A stretch of DNA of 64,000 nt from JAPLSN01 sp964482955 (GTDB taxonomy: Bacteria; Spirochaetota; Spirochaetia; Treponematales; UBA12059): NCBI GenBank assembly GCA_964482955.1, contig CAYZZW010000003.1, forward strand, positions 1 to 64,000. Reading direction: 5' to 3'. The notes under the pieces are model-generated. The model worked only from the letters and a program-made list of their open reading frames with translations, was not told the DNA's origin and did no database searches. This document shows positions 43,331 through 52,803 of this stretch, one piece after another (the first letter of the stretch is position 1; the number at the start of each line of letters is the position of its first letter). The position numbers and the translations under genes were made by a program.

Positions 43331-45082
43331 TCAGCCGGGGAGGATGACCGAAAAGCGGCTGCCTTCGCCTTCGCGGCTTTCGGCGCGGACTTCGCCGCCG
43401 AGCGCGAGCGCGATGTGCTTGACCACGGCCAGGCCCAGGCCGGTACCGCCCTGGTCGCGGCTCCGGCCCTTGTCGACGCGGTAAAAGCGTTCGAAGAGCC
43501 GGGGCAGGTCGCGGGCGGGAACGCCGGAGCCCCGGTCCGCCACCGCGATTTCGACGCGGCCGTCCTCCGTCGCGCGGGCGCTCAGCGTCACGGGAGAGCC
43601 GTCCGCCGAATACTTGAAGGCGTTGTCGAGGTAGTTCACGACGATCTGCTCGAGGAGCCCCGCATTCGTGCGGATTTCGAGCCCGTCCGGGCATGCGACG
43701 CTCGCGGAATGGCCGGTTCCGGGGCGCTTGGCGACGACCGCTTCCACGGCCGCGTCGAGGATCGGCTTGAGGCGGACTGGGCGCAGTTCGGGCGCCGGGG
43801 CGTCCGGCCGTTCGAGCGACGCGAGCGCGAGGAGGTCGTCGATGATGGCGTCGAGGCGGTCGGCGTTGCGAGCCAGTATGCGGAGGAAGCGCAGCTCTTC
43901 GTCGCGGTCGCGGGCGGCGCCGTCGAGGAGGGTTTCCGCGTAACCCTTCACGAGGGTTACGGGCGTCTTGAGTTCGTGGGACACGTTGGCGACGAAGTCG
44001 CGGCGGAGTTCCTCGAGCCGCCGCATCCGCGTCACGTCGTTGAGCACCAGCACGGCGCCGCCGTCCGCCAGGGGCGCGGCGTTCGCGGCGAAGCGGAGCG
44101 CGCCGTCGCGGAACAGGCTGAACTCGGTCTCGCGCGCGGATCGGGAAGCGAGGCAACCGGCCAGCAGCGCGTCGACTTCCGAGGATCGGAACGCTTCGAG
44201 CGGCGTCGCGCCGATCGCCGTCTCCGCGGGCGATCCGAACAGCTCCGTGGCCTTGCGGTTGAGGGCGGTGATGCGGCGCGCGCCGTCCACGGCCACGACG
44301 GCCTCGTCCATGCCGTTCAGGATCGTGTCGAGCTCGTCGCGGCGCCGCGCGTTTTCCGCCGCGCGGTCGGCCAGGGCTTTCGCCATCGAACGCATCGCGC
44401 CCGCCAGGGACGCGAGTTCTTCGGTGTCGGTTTCCGGCAGGGCGCCGATCTCGCGGCCGTCCGCCCACGCGTCGGAGGCGCGCACGAGGGACGCGATGGG
44501 TTCGCTGGAAGCCGTGGCCGTCCGTGACGCCCAGAGCGCCGCGAAGACGAGCGTGAGGACGAAGGTTCCGGCGATCCCCAGATAAAAGGGGACGAGGCGG
44601 GCGTTCAGTTCCGGGGCGGAGAGCGCCAGGCGGAGGATCGCGACGACGGCGCCGTCGCGCCGGACCGGTACGGCGGCGTAGCGCAGTTCCTCGCCCAGGG
44701 TGGCCGACCTGCGGGAACTGGCTCCGTCGGCGCCCGCGAGGGCTCGGGCGACTTCCGGGCGGCTTCGGTGGTTGTCCATGGCGGCGGGGTCGGCTTCCGA
44801 GTCGGCGAGCACGTCGCCGGACGGCGCGATCAGCGTGACGCGGAAGTCCGAGCCGGCGGCGGCCGCGCGGCAAAACGCCTCAGCTGCGACGGGATCGGAC
44901 AGGTCCGTCTCGGCGGCCAGGGCGGAGAGAGCGCGCGCGGCGCGGAGGTCGCCCCGGGTGGTGCTCGAATCGTAGAGCCCGCGGAGGGCGATCAGGGCCA
45001 CGACGCTGCTCACCGCGAGCGAGGCGGCGGCCACGGCCACGAGCGAGCGCACGGTCTTGCGGAAGATGGTGGTCCGCTTCAT
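43331..45082 (-). CDS. phoR: Phosphate-regulon sensor histidine kinase
   Basis: 583 residues: helix (about 10-30), periplasmic segment, helix (about 165-185), HAMP, PAS (about 245-350), HisKA with FVANVSHELKTPV (phospho-His) and an ATPase domain with NYLDNAFKYS, DRGSGVP and GTGLGLAVVKH. Linked to the pst operon, so it senses phosphate supply through PstSCAB-PhoU. Starts inside the phoB stop (ATGA). Last gene of the operon. Confidence 0.95.
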   Translation of the reverse strand: MKRTTIFRKTVRSLVAVAAASLAVSSVVALIALRGLYDSSTTRGDLRAARALSALAAETDLSDPVAAEAFCRAAAAGSDFRVTLIAPSGDVLADSEADPAAMDNHRSRPEVARALAGADGASSRRSATLGEELRYAAVPVRRDGAVVAILRLALSAPELNARLVPFYLGIAGTFVLTLVFAALWASRTATASSEPIASLVRASDAWADGREIGALPETDTEELASLAGAMRSMAKALADRAAENARRRDELDTILNGMDEAVVAVDGARRITALNRKATELFGSPAETAIGATPLEAFRSSEVDALLAGCLASRSARETEFSLFRDGALRFAANAAPLADGGAVLVLNDVTRMRRLEELRRDFVANVSHELKTPVTLVKGYAETLLDGAARDRDEELRFLRILARNADRLDAIIDDLLALASLERPDAPAPELRPVRLKPILDAAVEAVVAKRPGTGHSASVACPDGLEIRTNAGLLEQIVVNYLDNAFKYSADGSPVTLSARATEDGRVEIAVADRGSGVPARDLPRLFERFYRVDKGRSRDQGGTGLGLAVVKHIALALGGEVRAESREGEGSRFSVILPG

Positions 45083-45771
45083 CCGCGCCTCATGCGATAG
45101 CCCACGCCGCGCACCGTCTCGATCGCGTCGCCCTTGTCGCCCAGTTTTTTCCGGAGCGAGAGGATCATCACGTCGACCGAGCGATCGGTGACGGGGTAGT
45201 CGGGCCCTTTCAGTTCCTCGATGATGCGCGGCCTCGTGTAGACGTGGCCCGGGTCGCGCATGAGGAGGGCGAGCGCGGCGAACTCCCCGGCGGTCAAGCT
45301 CACGTCATTCCCGTCGACGCGCGCTTCGTGACGCTCCTCGTCGAGGACGATGCCGTTCGACGAGAGGAGGCCGCGTTCGCGCTCGGCCGGAAGCTCCGCT
45401 CGCCGGCGCAGGGCGGCGCGGATGCGGGCGACGAGGACCTTCACGCCGAAGGGCTTCGTCACGTAATCGTCCGCGCCGAGCTCGAGGCCGCTCACGACGT
45501 CGGCTTCCTCGCTCCGGGCCGTGAGGAGGATGACGGGGACGGACGCCGTACCGGGATTCCGCTTGAGCCGCCTGAGGACTTCGAGGCCGTCGATGCCGGG
45601 CAGCATGACGTCGAGCAGCATGAGGTCGGGCGGCGACGCCGCCGCGAGCTCGAGCCCGCGTTCCCCCGTCTCCGCCTCGACGACCTCGTAACCTTCCTTC
45701 GCGAGCGAATAGGCGACGAGGCCGCGGATCTCCGCGTCGTCCTCGACCGCGAGCACTCGTGGTTTCGCCAT
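45079..45771 (-). CDS. phoB: Phosphate-regulon response regulator
   Basis: 230 residues. OmpR/PhoB class: receiver domain with phosphoacceptor Asp in LMLLDVMLPG, then winged helix with RSVDVMILSLRKKLG and GVGYRMR. Activates Pho-box promoters; the candidate site is upstream of pstS. Nine bases after phoU. Confidence 0.95.
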   Translation of the reverse strand: MAKPRVLAVEDDAEIRGLVAYSLAKEGYEVVEAETGERGLELAAASPPDLMLLDVMLPGIDGLEVLRRLKRNPGTASVPVILLTARSEEADVVSGLELGADDYVTKPFGVKVLVARIRAALRRRAELPAERERGLLSSNGIVLDEERHEARVDGNDVSLTAGEFAALALLMRDPGHVYTRPRIIEELKGPDYPVTDRSVDVMILSLRKKLGDKGDAIETVRGVGYRMRRG

Positions 45772-45780
45772 CGCCTCGGC

Positions 45781-46440
45781 CTAGTCGTTGAGTTCGACGT
45801 GCGAGCCCTCGGCCATGAACACGACGGCTTCGCAGAGGTTCGTGACGTGGTCGCCGAGCCGCTCGAGGTACGACGAGGTCTGGATGAGCTTCGTCGCCTC
45901 GCGCGCCTTGTCCGCGTGGTCGCACATGAAGCCGATGACCTCCTCGACGAATGCCTTGTGCTCGGCGTCGATGCCGTCGTCCCGGGCGGCGGTGGCGCGG
46001 GCGAGGGCGGCGTCGCGCTTCACGAAGGCGTCCACGGCGTCGCGCAGCATGGAGCAGCCGGCGTCGGCCATGCGCTCGAGCCGGTCCACGGGGCGGGGAA
46101 AGCCGCTTCCGGACAGCTTGATGACGGCCTTGGCCAGGTGCACCGCGTGGTCGCCGATGCGTTCCAGGTTGTCCGCGAAGCGGAAGACGGTCACGAGGCG
46201 GCGGAGGTCTCCGGCCACCGGCTGCTGGGTCGCGATGAGCATGGCGGCCTTGTCCTCGATGGCCACTTGCATCGCGTTGACGGCCGCGTCGTCGGCCTTC
46301 ACCTCGCGCGCCAGGCCGGTGTCCGCCGTCTTGAGGGCTTGGAGCGCCTTGCGGAGATCCTCCTCGACGCGCGTGCCCATGGCGAGGATGTCGTGGTTCA
46401 GGGCCTCCAGGGCCTCGGTGAGCTGCACTCTGGTGTTCAT
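45781..46440 (-). CDS. phoU: Phosphate signalling protein PhoU
   Basis: 219 residues, two three-helix repeats with the metal motifs DNLERIGDHAVHLA and SYLERLGDHVTNLCEAV. Connects PstB activity to PhoR. Fourteen bases after pstB. Confidence 0.96.
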   Translation of the reverse strand: MNTRVQLTEALEALNHDILAMGTRVEEDLRKALQALKTADTGLAREVKADDAAVNAMQVAIEDKAAMLIATQQPVAGDLRRLVTVFRFADNLERIGDHAVHLAKAVIKLSGSGFPRPVDRLERMADAGCSMLRDAVDAFVKRDAALARATAARDDGIDAEHKAFVEEVIGFMCDHADKAREATKLIQTSSYLERLGDHVTNLCEAVVFMAEGSHVELND

Positions 46441-46454
46441 CGGTCCTCCGCGCC

Positions 46455-47252
46455 TCAACCGAAGCGGCCCGAGATGTAGTTCTCGGTGCGCTCGTCCTTC
46501 GGATTGAAGAACAGTTCCTTGGTGGGGGAGTACTCGACGAGATCCCCGAGCAGCATGAAGGCGGTGGCGTCCGAGACGCGGCCGGCCTGCTGCATGTTGT
46601 GCGTCACGATGATGATGGTATAGCGCTTTTTGAGCTCGTCGAGAAGGGCTTCGATGCGCGAGGTAGAGATCGGGTCGAGCGCGCTCGTCGGCTCGTCCAT
46701 GAGGAGGATCTCCGGCTTCACCGCCAGCGCCCGCGCGATGCAGAGCCGCTGCTGCTGGCCGCCCGAAAGGGCGTAGGCGCTCGCGTCGAGCTTGTCCTTC
46801 ACCTCGTCCCAGAGCGCCGCCTGCTCGAGCGATTCGCGCACGAGCTCCTCGCCGTCTCCCTGGTAGCCGTTGATGCGGGCTCCCCAGAGGATGTTTTCGC
46901 GGATGCTCTTCGGGAAGGGATTCGGCTTCTGGAAGACCATGCCGATCCACCGGCGCACGCTCACCGGGTCGACGCCGGGGTCGAGGGTGTTGACCCCGTG
47001 GAAGAGCACGTCGCCCGTCGTGACGCAGGAGGGGATCAGCTCGTTCATGCGGTTGAACGCCCGGAGCGCGGTGCTCTTGCCGCAGCCGGAGGGGCCGATG
47101 ATGGCCGTCACCTTGCGGCGCTCGAAGGCGATGTCGAGTCCCTTCACCGCGGGGACGCCGCCGTAGCTGACCGTGAGCTTCCGGGTTTCCAGCGCCGGAC
47201 CGGTTTCGTCCGCGGAAGCGGCGAACGGATCGGCCGTTTCGATGGTTTTCAT
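46455..47252 (-). CDS. pstB: Phosphate ABC transporter ATPase
   Basis: 265 residues. Walker A GPSGCGKST, Q-loop VFQKPNPFPKS, signature LSGGQQQRL, Walker B ILLMDEPTSALD, and His-switch VTHNMQQA. ATG overlaps the pstA stop. Confidence 0.97.
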   Translation of the reverse strand: MKTIETADPFAASADETGPALETRKLTVSYGGVPAVKGLDIAFERRKVTAIIGPSGCGKSTALRAFNRMNELIPSCVTTGDVLFHGVNTLDPGVDPVSVRRWIGMVFQKPNPFPKSIRENILWGARINGYQGDGEELVRESLEQAALWDEVKDKLDASAYALSGGQQQRLCIARALAVKPEILLMDEPTSALDPISTSRIEALLDELKKRYTIIIVTHNMQQAGRVSDATAFMLLGDLVEYSPTKELFFNPKDERTENYISGRFG

Positions 47253-48499
47253 CGCGAGTGGGACCTCTTCTTCGCGCGGAGCCTGCCGCGCAGGATGATG
47301 GCGGCCGCGTTGAGCGACAGCATGAGGATGAGCAGGGCCAGGATGGCGGCCGCCGCGATGTTGCGGAAATCCGCCTGAGGCCGCGCCGTCCACTGGTAGA
47401 TCTGGATCGGGAGCGTCGTGAACTTCGCGAAGGGAGACGTCGGTTCCCGCGTGAGGAAGGTGGAGGCCCCGATGACGACGAGCGGCGCCGTCTCGCCGAT
47501 GGCGCGCGACACGGCGATGATGGTGCCCGTGAGGACGCGGTCGAAGCACGACGGCAGTACGAGAGCCCGGATGGTCTGCAGTTTCGTGGCGCCCACCGCG
47601 TAGCCGGATTCCCGGAGCGAGCGCGGCACCGCGCGGAGGGCTTCCTGCGCGTTGATGATGACGAGCGGCAGGATGAGGATGCCGAGTGTGAGTCCCGCGG
47701 ACAGCACCGTGCGACCGTTCGCCGACAGCGGGTCGGCGACGGCGCCGAAGACCGCGCCGGAGGTGATCGGCTCGAGGCCGCGCACGAAGATGGCCAGCCC
47801 GAGCATCCCGTAGATGATGGACGGCACGCCGGCCAGGTTGTAGATGTTGAGCCGGATGAAGCGATTGAGCGCGTTGTCCTTCGCGTATTCCTCGAGCCAC
47901 ACCGCCGCGCCGATGCCGACCGGGAAGGCGGCCAGGATCGCGACGAGGATGGTCATGAGCGTGCCGAGGATGGCGCTCCGTATGCCCGCGTCCATCGCGG
48001 TGGCCGACTGCGATCCGGTCAGGAAGGAAGGATTCAGCCACGCGCGAAATGACAGGACCGCGCCGGGGAATTCCTCGGCGACGCGGCGCTCGATGCCGTT
48101 TTTGGCGAAGACCGATTCGACCAGCCCGAAGGTGGCGCGGACCTGGAAGTCCACGATCTCCTTCGTGACGAGCGCGACCAGGTTTTCGCGCGGGCGCTCG
48201 GTCAGCGGCGTTTCGCGCTCGAGGGCGCGGAGCCTTCGGGGAGGCAACCGTTCCTCGAGGATGGCGCGGAGGGCGTCCGGGGCGAGCGCGTCCAGCTTGC
48301 CGTCCGGGGCGAGCTCGGCCGGATCCACCGACCATTCCATCGTGACGTAGCCGAAGGAGTCGTCCACGATGGTAAAGACGAGCGCGCCGAGCATGAGCAC
48401 CGCGAGCAGGGTGGCGGCCATGAACGCGGCCTGCCAGAACGAGGCGCTCGCCGCGCGCTTTCTCAGGTTCGGGACGAAGGTGCCGGCGGGCGCGCTCAT
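47249..48499 (-). CDS. pstA: Phosphate ABC transporter permease PstA, long form
   Basis: 416 residues, about 120 more than E. coli PstA. The extra part (about 48-150) follows the first helix and contains a charged helical segment (LEERLPPRRLRALERETPL). The core has ALRAVPRSLRESGYAVGATK, the EAA loop. Overlaps pstC and pstB by ATGA. Confidence 0.93.
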   Translation of the reverse strand: MSAPAGTFVPNLRKRAASASFWQAAFMAATLLAVLMLGALVFTIVDDSFGYVTMEWSVDPAELAPDGKLDALAPDALRAILEERLPPRRLRALERETPLTERPRENLVALVTKEIVDFQVRATFGLVESVFAKNGIERRVAEEFPGAVLSFRAWLNPSFLTGSQSATAMDAGIRSAILGTLMTILVAILAAFPVGIGAAVWLEEYAKDNALNRFIRLNIYNLAGVPSIIYGMLGLAIFVRGLEPITSGAVFGAVADPLSANGRTVLSAGLTLGILILPLVIINAQEALRAVPRSLRESGYAVGATKLQTIRALVLPSCFDRVLTGTIIAVSRAIGETAPLVVIGASTFLTREPTSPFAKFTTLPIQIYQWTARPQADFRNIAAAAILALLILMLSLNAAAIILRGRLRAKKRSHSR

Positions 48500-49410
48500 T
48501 CGACGACCGTCCGGTACTTCTTGACGACGCTTCTGGAAACCAGGTTCAAGCCCAGCGTCACGACGAAGAGCATGAGCGCGATGGCGAAGAGACTGCGGTA
48601 ATCGACTGAGTCCATGGACAGGTCTCCTCCCGATATGCGGACGATGTGGCCGGTCATGGTTTCGGCGGCCGCGAGCGGGTTCAGGGTGAAGTTGGGGCCG
48701 GCGCCCGCGGCCAGTGCGACGATCATCGTCTCGCCCACCGCGCGGGAGAGTCCCAGGATGAAGGCGGCCGCGATGCCGGGGAAGGCCGCCGGCACGACCA
48801 CCTGGACGGCCGTCTCGAGTTTCGTCGCGCCCATCGCGTAGGCTCCTTCGCGGAGCGAGCGCGGCACGCTCGACAGGGCGTCCTCGCACATCGATGCCAC
48901 GAGCGGCAGGATGAGGATGCCCATCACGAGGCCGGCGGACAGCGTGTTGTAGACCCCGACGAGCTCCGTGCCGATCAGGGAGCGGAGGAGCGGGGTCACG
49001 ACCGTGAGGGCGAAGTAGCCGTACACGACGGTCGGAATGCCCGCGAGGAGTTCCAGCACGGGCTTGAGTCCCTCGCGGAGGCGGTTCGACGCGAACTCCG
49101 ACAGGTGGATGGCGACGGCCAGCCCGAGGGGCAGGGCCACGAGCATCGCGAAGAAGCTCGTGACGAAGGTGGCGGTGAAGAGCGGCCAGATGCCGAACTT
49201 GCCGATCATCGGCTGCCATTCCGTCCCGCCGAAGAACTCGAGGACGCTCACTTCCTTGAAGAAGGCGAACGACTCCGTGCCGAGGGTGATCACGATGCCC
49301 GTGGTGACGAGTACCGACACCGCCGCCGAGAGGAACAAAAGCCCCTTCACCCCCGCCTCCACCGGCCTGAGCCTCTTCCCGAGTTTGATGTCACTGGCGC
49401 TCTGTATCAC
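48496..49410 (-). CDS. pstC: Phosphate ABC transporter permease PstC
   Basis: 304 residues, six membrane helices, EAA loop ALSSVPRSLREGAYAMGATK. GTG start with GAGGT upstream. Separated from pstS by 168 bp, most of it the CACGAAGG element. Confidence 0.94.
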   Translation of the reverse strand: MIQSASDIKLGKRLRPVEAGVKGLLFLSAAVSVLVTTGIVITLGTESFAFFKEVSVLEFFGGTEWQPMIGKFGIWPLFTATFVTSFFAMLVALPLGLAVAIHLSEFASNRLREGLKPVLELLAGIPTVVYGYFALTVVTPLLRSLIGTELVGVYNTLSAGLVMGILILPLVASMCEDALSSVPRSLREGAYAMGATKLETAVQVVVPAAFPGIAAAFILGLSRAVGETMIVALAAGAGPNFTLNPLAAAETMTGHIVRISGGDLSMDSVDYRSLFAIALMLFVVTLGLNLVSRSVVKKYRTVVE

Positions 49411-49430
49411 GCGCGTACCTCGTGTGCGGC

Positions 49431-49568
49431 TTTTACCACGAAGAACACGAAGGAAACGAAGGTCACGAAGGAAGGCGATGCAAGATCGGAGTTGGTATTC
49501 AATTTTACTTCCTCCCCTTCTTCCCTTCGTGCTCTTCGTGGTCGAACCTTCGTGCCCTTCGTGGTAGG
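49431..49568. repeat. CACGAAGG inverted-repeat element, copy 2 (pstS-pstC)
   Basis: Same design as 36786-36980: ACCACGAAGAACACGAAGG at 49435 and the complementary CTTCGTGGTCGAACCTTCG at the right, with an AT-rich centre. It nearly fills the gap between pstS and pstC, where a 3'-stabilising or attenuating hairpin would favour pstS over the permease genes. Confidence 0.8.
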
Positions 49569-49578
49569 CTTCATTCGA

Positions 49579-50553
49579 TCAGTACCGGCCCTTTACGGCG
49601 GTGAGCCAGGCTTGTTTGGCTTTCTTGAGTTCGGCGGCGGGGGCGGGGAAGTAACCGACCTTCTTGAGCGCGGGGCCCACGTTCGACAGGTAATAGCAGA
49701 TGAAGGCGGCCACCTGCGGCTTGGCGTTCATGAGCTTCGCGTCGGAGTAGAGGAAGAGCGGGCGGGCGAGCGGATACGTCCCCTTGTCGACATTCGCCGC
49801 GTTGGCTTCCACGCCGTCTATGCTGAGCACCGCGAGCCTGGCCTTGTTCTCCTGATAGTAGGCGAAACCGAAGTAGCCGATGGCGTAGGGATCGTCCGCC
49901 ACGCCGCGGACGAGCATGTTGTCGTCTTCGGACAGCTGGAGGTTCTTCGCGCCGAGGAGCGGTTCCTTCTTTTTCTTGAAGACGTGCTCGACGAAGTAGG
50001 TGAAAGTGCCGGAGTCGGTGCCGGGGCTGAAGCGCTTGATGTCCTTGGCGGGCCAGCCCGGGCGCACGTCGGACCACTTGGTCGCGGTGGAGTAGATCAG
50101 CGCGAGCTCGGCCTGGGTGATGTCCTTGAGGAAGGTATTCTTCTTGGACACGACCACGGCCAGCGCGTCCGTGCCGATGCGGAACTCGATCGGCGCGCGG
50201 CCGATCGCCTTCGCTGACTCGATCTGGCCGGCTCCGATGGCGACGGAGGCGTTGGCGATGTCGGTTTCGCCCGTCTTGGCGAAGCGCTCGAAGCCGGCGC
50301 CGGAGCCGATGGAGTCGACGGTCACCTGTCCGCCGAAGCCGTCCTCGCGGAAGATCTCGGCGATGTATTCGCTCACCGGGTAGACGGTGGACGAGCCCGC
50401 GGTGACGATCTGGCCGGTCACCTTGGAAGGATCGACGCCGGGCAGGAGCTTGTCCGGATCGTCCGTGGTTGAATCGATCCAGGGGAATTTCCCCTGCGCG
50501 AAGGACGACATGGCGACGAGCGCCATCGTGAGGGCGAACGCGAACTTCTTCAT
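49579..50553 (-). CDS. pstS: Phosphate-binding protein PstS
   Basis: 324 residues, signal peptide (about 1-19). Phosphate-contact blocks AGSSTVYP and SIGSGAGFERF, and SPGTDSGTFTYF. Delivers phosphate to PstCAB. First gene of the phosphate operon; GGAGGT upstream and a Pho-box candidate about 95 bases before the start. Confidence 0.96.
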   Translation of the reverse strand: MKKFAFALTMALVAMSSFAQGKFPWIDSTTDDPDKLLPGVDPSKVTGQIVTAGSSTVYPVSEYIAEIFREDGFGGQVTVDSIGSGAGFERFAKTGETDIANASVAIGAGQIESAKAIGRAPIEFRIGTDALAVVVSKKNTFLKDITQAELALIYSTATKWSDVRPGWPAKDIKRFSPGTDSGTFTYFVEHVFKKKKEPLLGAKNLQLSEDDNMLVRGVADDPYAIGYFGFAYYQENKARLAVLSIDGVEANAANVDKGTYPLARPLFLYSDAKLMNAKPQVAAFICYYLSNVGPALKKVGYFPAPAAELKKAKQAWLTAVKGRY

Positions 50554-50646
50554 CCAGATACCTCCGTTTGAACCGTCGGCTCGGGGCGGTCCCGGATTTC
50601 CCGGGATCCGCTTTTCCGGCCTCGCGAGTGAAGGTATGGGACGGAG

Positions 50647-50690
50647 GTCAGGGGATGACGAGGGAATTGTGAGAATCGCGTGAGGAAAAC
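50647..50690 (-). promoter_or_regulatory. Pho-box candidate upstream of pstS
   Basis: Four tetramers at exact 11-base spacing on the plus strand: GTCA (50647), ACGA (50658), GTGA (50669) and GTGA (50680), i.e. TCAC/TCGT/TGAC on the minus strand. A weak -10-like ATACCT follows about 10 bases away, the distance usual for PhoB sites. Confidence 0.5.
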
Positions 50691-50846
50691 GCGGTTCCGC
50701 GAAAGGATCATGGGCGCCCCACCTCGTGCACGCCGAAGGCGTTCACGAGGCGGCCGGGTGCTCCATTCCAAGTCCTCGACGCGCGATGTCTTCGCCATCG
50801 CGCGCCTGCGGGCTTTCAATTGCGCCCCCTGGCGCGTCAGACCGCG

Positions 50847-50875
50847 TTGCGCCGAGGAGCGTTTTCGGGCACACT
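50847..50875 (+). promoter_or_regulatory. lysO promoter, possibly leaderless
   Basis: TTGCGC (50847-50852), 17 bases, CACACT (50870-50875), then six bases to the ATG at 50882. The -10 match is weak. Confidence 0.4.
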
Positions 50876-50881
50876 GTCCCC

Positions 50882-51823
50882 ATGGCAAGCTTCATCCAGA
50901 TCCTGGTCCTCGTCGCCTTCCTCGTCGGAGGCGCCCTCCTCGTCAAGCTCCGGATCGCGCCCCCGGCGAAACTCGTCGACCGCTTCATCAAGTACGTCCT
51001 GTGGGCGCTCCTCTTCGTGATGGGCTTCCGCATCGGGAACAATCCCGACTTGAGCTCCCGCCTCGGGGAGATCGGCCTCCTCGGCGCCGCCACGGCGCTC
51101 TGCACCGTCGCGGGGACGCTGCTCGCCGGCTTGGGCGGTTACGCGCTTATCGCCCTGTTCGGGAAACCGAATGCGACGACGGCCGCGCGGCATTCCGACA
51201 AAGCGACGTCGAACGGCTTCGCCAACTTCAAGACGCCCCTGTTCCTCCTCGCGCTCGTCGTCGCCGGCTTCGCGGTCGGCCTCGTCGGTCCGAAACTGCC
51301 CGGCACGGACTTGAACCGCGTCACCGAATGGACGTTGAACGCGCTCCTCTTTTTCATCGGGATGCAGTTCGCGCAGTCCGGCGTCTCGTTCAAGGCTGCT
51401 TTCCTCCGGCCGGAGATAGCCATGGTGCCCCTGGCGACGATGCTCGGCACGCTCGCGGGCGGCCTCGTTCTCGTGCCGCTCTTCGGCCTCGTACCGGGCA
51501 AAGCCCTGGCCCTCTCCGCCGGCTTCGGCTGGTACACGCTCTCCGGCGTCCTCATCTCCAACCTCGGCGACCCCGTGCTCGGCTCCGCCGCCTTCCTCGC
51601 GAACATGCTCCGCGAATCCATCGCCCTCGTGACCATCCCCATCCTGGCCGCCACGTCCAAGCCCTATCTGGCCATCGGCGTCGGCGGCGCCACCGCGATG
51701 GACGTCACGTTACCGTTGATCGAGCAATGCGCCGGCCCCGACAGCGTGCCGGTGAGCTTCGTGTCGGGCGCCTTCCTGTCGCTGTCCGTGCCGGTGCTCG
51801 TGCCGCTGTTTTTCAACCTTTGA
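50882..51823 (+). CDS. lysO: LysO family lysine exporter (DUF340)
   Basis: 313 residues, about eight helices. GFGWYTLSGVLISNLGDPVLG and ITIP-type LRESIALVTIPILA match the LysO (YbjE) family, which exports lysine and toxic analogues such as thialysine. Start at ATG 50882, with no ribosome site upstream. Confidence 0.85.
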   Translation: MASFIQILVLVAFLVGGALLVKLRIAPPAKLVDRFIKYVLWALLFVMGFRIGNNPDLSSRLGEIGLLGAATALCTVAGTLLAGLGGYALIALFGKPNATTAARHSDKATSNGFANFKTPLFLLALVVAGFAVGLVGPKLPGTDLNRVTEWTLNALLFFIGMQFAQSGVSFKAAFLRPEIAMVPLATMLGTLAGGLVLVPLFGLVPGKALALSAGFGWYTLSGVLISNLGDPVLGSAAFLANMLRESIALVTIPILAATSKPYLAIGVGGATAMDVTLPLIEQCAGPDSVPVSFVSGAFLSLSVPVLVPLFFNL

Positions 51824-51888
51824 TGACGGGTTTGAGAAGAGTTTGCCACGGAGACACAGAGCGGAAGAAGGTGGAATGGAGAAGAGGT

Positions 51889-51923
51889 GCCACGGAGCGA
51901 AGCTTAGCGAGTACCCGAGCGTT
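51889..51923. repeat. 35-bp inverted repeat, left copy
   Basis: Reverse complement of 53803-53837 with one mismatch; the core is GCGAAGCTTAGCGAGTAC. It sits among other CACGGAG repeats (51843-51900). Confidence 0.85.
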
Positions 51924-52056
51924 AGGACATGCAGGTGTTGTCACGAATATCCCGAAGGTAGCGAAGTATCCATAAATTTCACTGTAGTAGTCGTATGGCC
52001 TATTAAAGTGTCCATTGGTCATTTTTATGAAATTGCGTGTAACGAGGTGTCGGGAA

Positions 52057-52803
52057 ATGAATATGTGCCATTTCTTGCGGAAATCGAAATATGTAGCATT
52101 TCCATTATTTTTCGTTTGCTATCTCTATAGTTGTGTCACTACAATAAAAAATCCGATGCTTTTCGTAGAGAACGACGAATCGCTTCCGGCTGTAGTTCAA
52201 GGTCGTGCGGTCGCTCTCGGATTTACGAATCGTACCTATATAAATTCGTATGATGTTCTGGAAATGCTTTTATTGAAGGCGGCATTATACTGCCGCAAGG
52301 TCGGCATCGATCAATTCCATGTTCAAGAAATGACGGAGAAACATTCTTTTGATGAAAGTGCTCAAAAAACCATTGTGGAATATGGGGTGAATATTGTCAC
52401 GGGCAAAACATACGAGGATGGTGATCTGGTCATAGATCCGGAAATCTGTATTCGTTCCATAATCGAAATGTATGAACAAAGGAATAATAATATATTATAT
52501 AAGTTATCGGAAATACAGAGGTTTTTGGATAAAACAAAAAATGGAATCCGCTACAGTTTGATCCTTGTTGGGACAGGTACTTACATCGTTGAAGTTGAAA
52601 TGCCCACATATAATGGCGGAAGGCTAAAGACCGCATGTGCCGAGATTTTGTCATCGATCCGGCGAAAAACAATGGATGAAGATTATAAATTGTATGAAGG
52701 GAGGCCGACAATATTCAAAGGAAGGTCGATGACAATAAACGGGGAAACAGTACATGAAATTACTGGGAAATATAGTTACTATATTGTATCGAATTTGCGA
52801 TAA
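52057..52803 (+). CDS. AT-rich lipoprotein of unknown function
   Basis: 248 residues, lipobox LYSC near residue 26 after a hydrophobic segment FPLFFVCYLYS. The remainder is soluble and unrecognised. The gene is clearly AT-rich (many AAT, ATA and TTT codons) against a GC-rich neighbourhood, so it was probably acquired. The ATG at 52057 has only a weak GGGA; upstream ATG codons at 52027 and 52015 are possible. Confidence 0.7.
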   Translation: MNMCHFLRKSKYVAFPLFFVCYLYSCVTTIKNPMLFVENDESLPAVVQGRAVALGFTNRTYINSYDVLEMLLLKAALYCRKVGIDQFHVQEMTEKHSFDESAQKTIVEYGVNIVTGKTYEDGDLVIDPEICIRSIIEMYEQRNNNILYKLSEIQRFLDKTKNGIRYSLILVGTGTYIVEVEMPTYNGGRLKTACAEILSSIRRKTMDEDYKLYEGRPTIFKGRSMTINGETVHEITGKYSYYIVSNLR

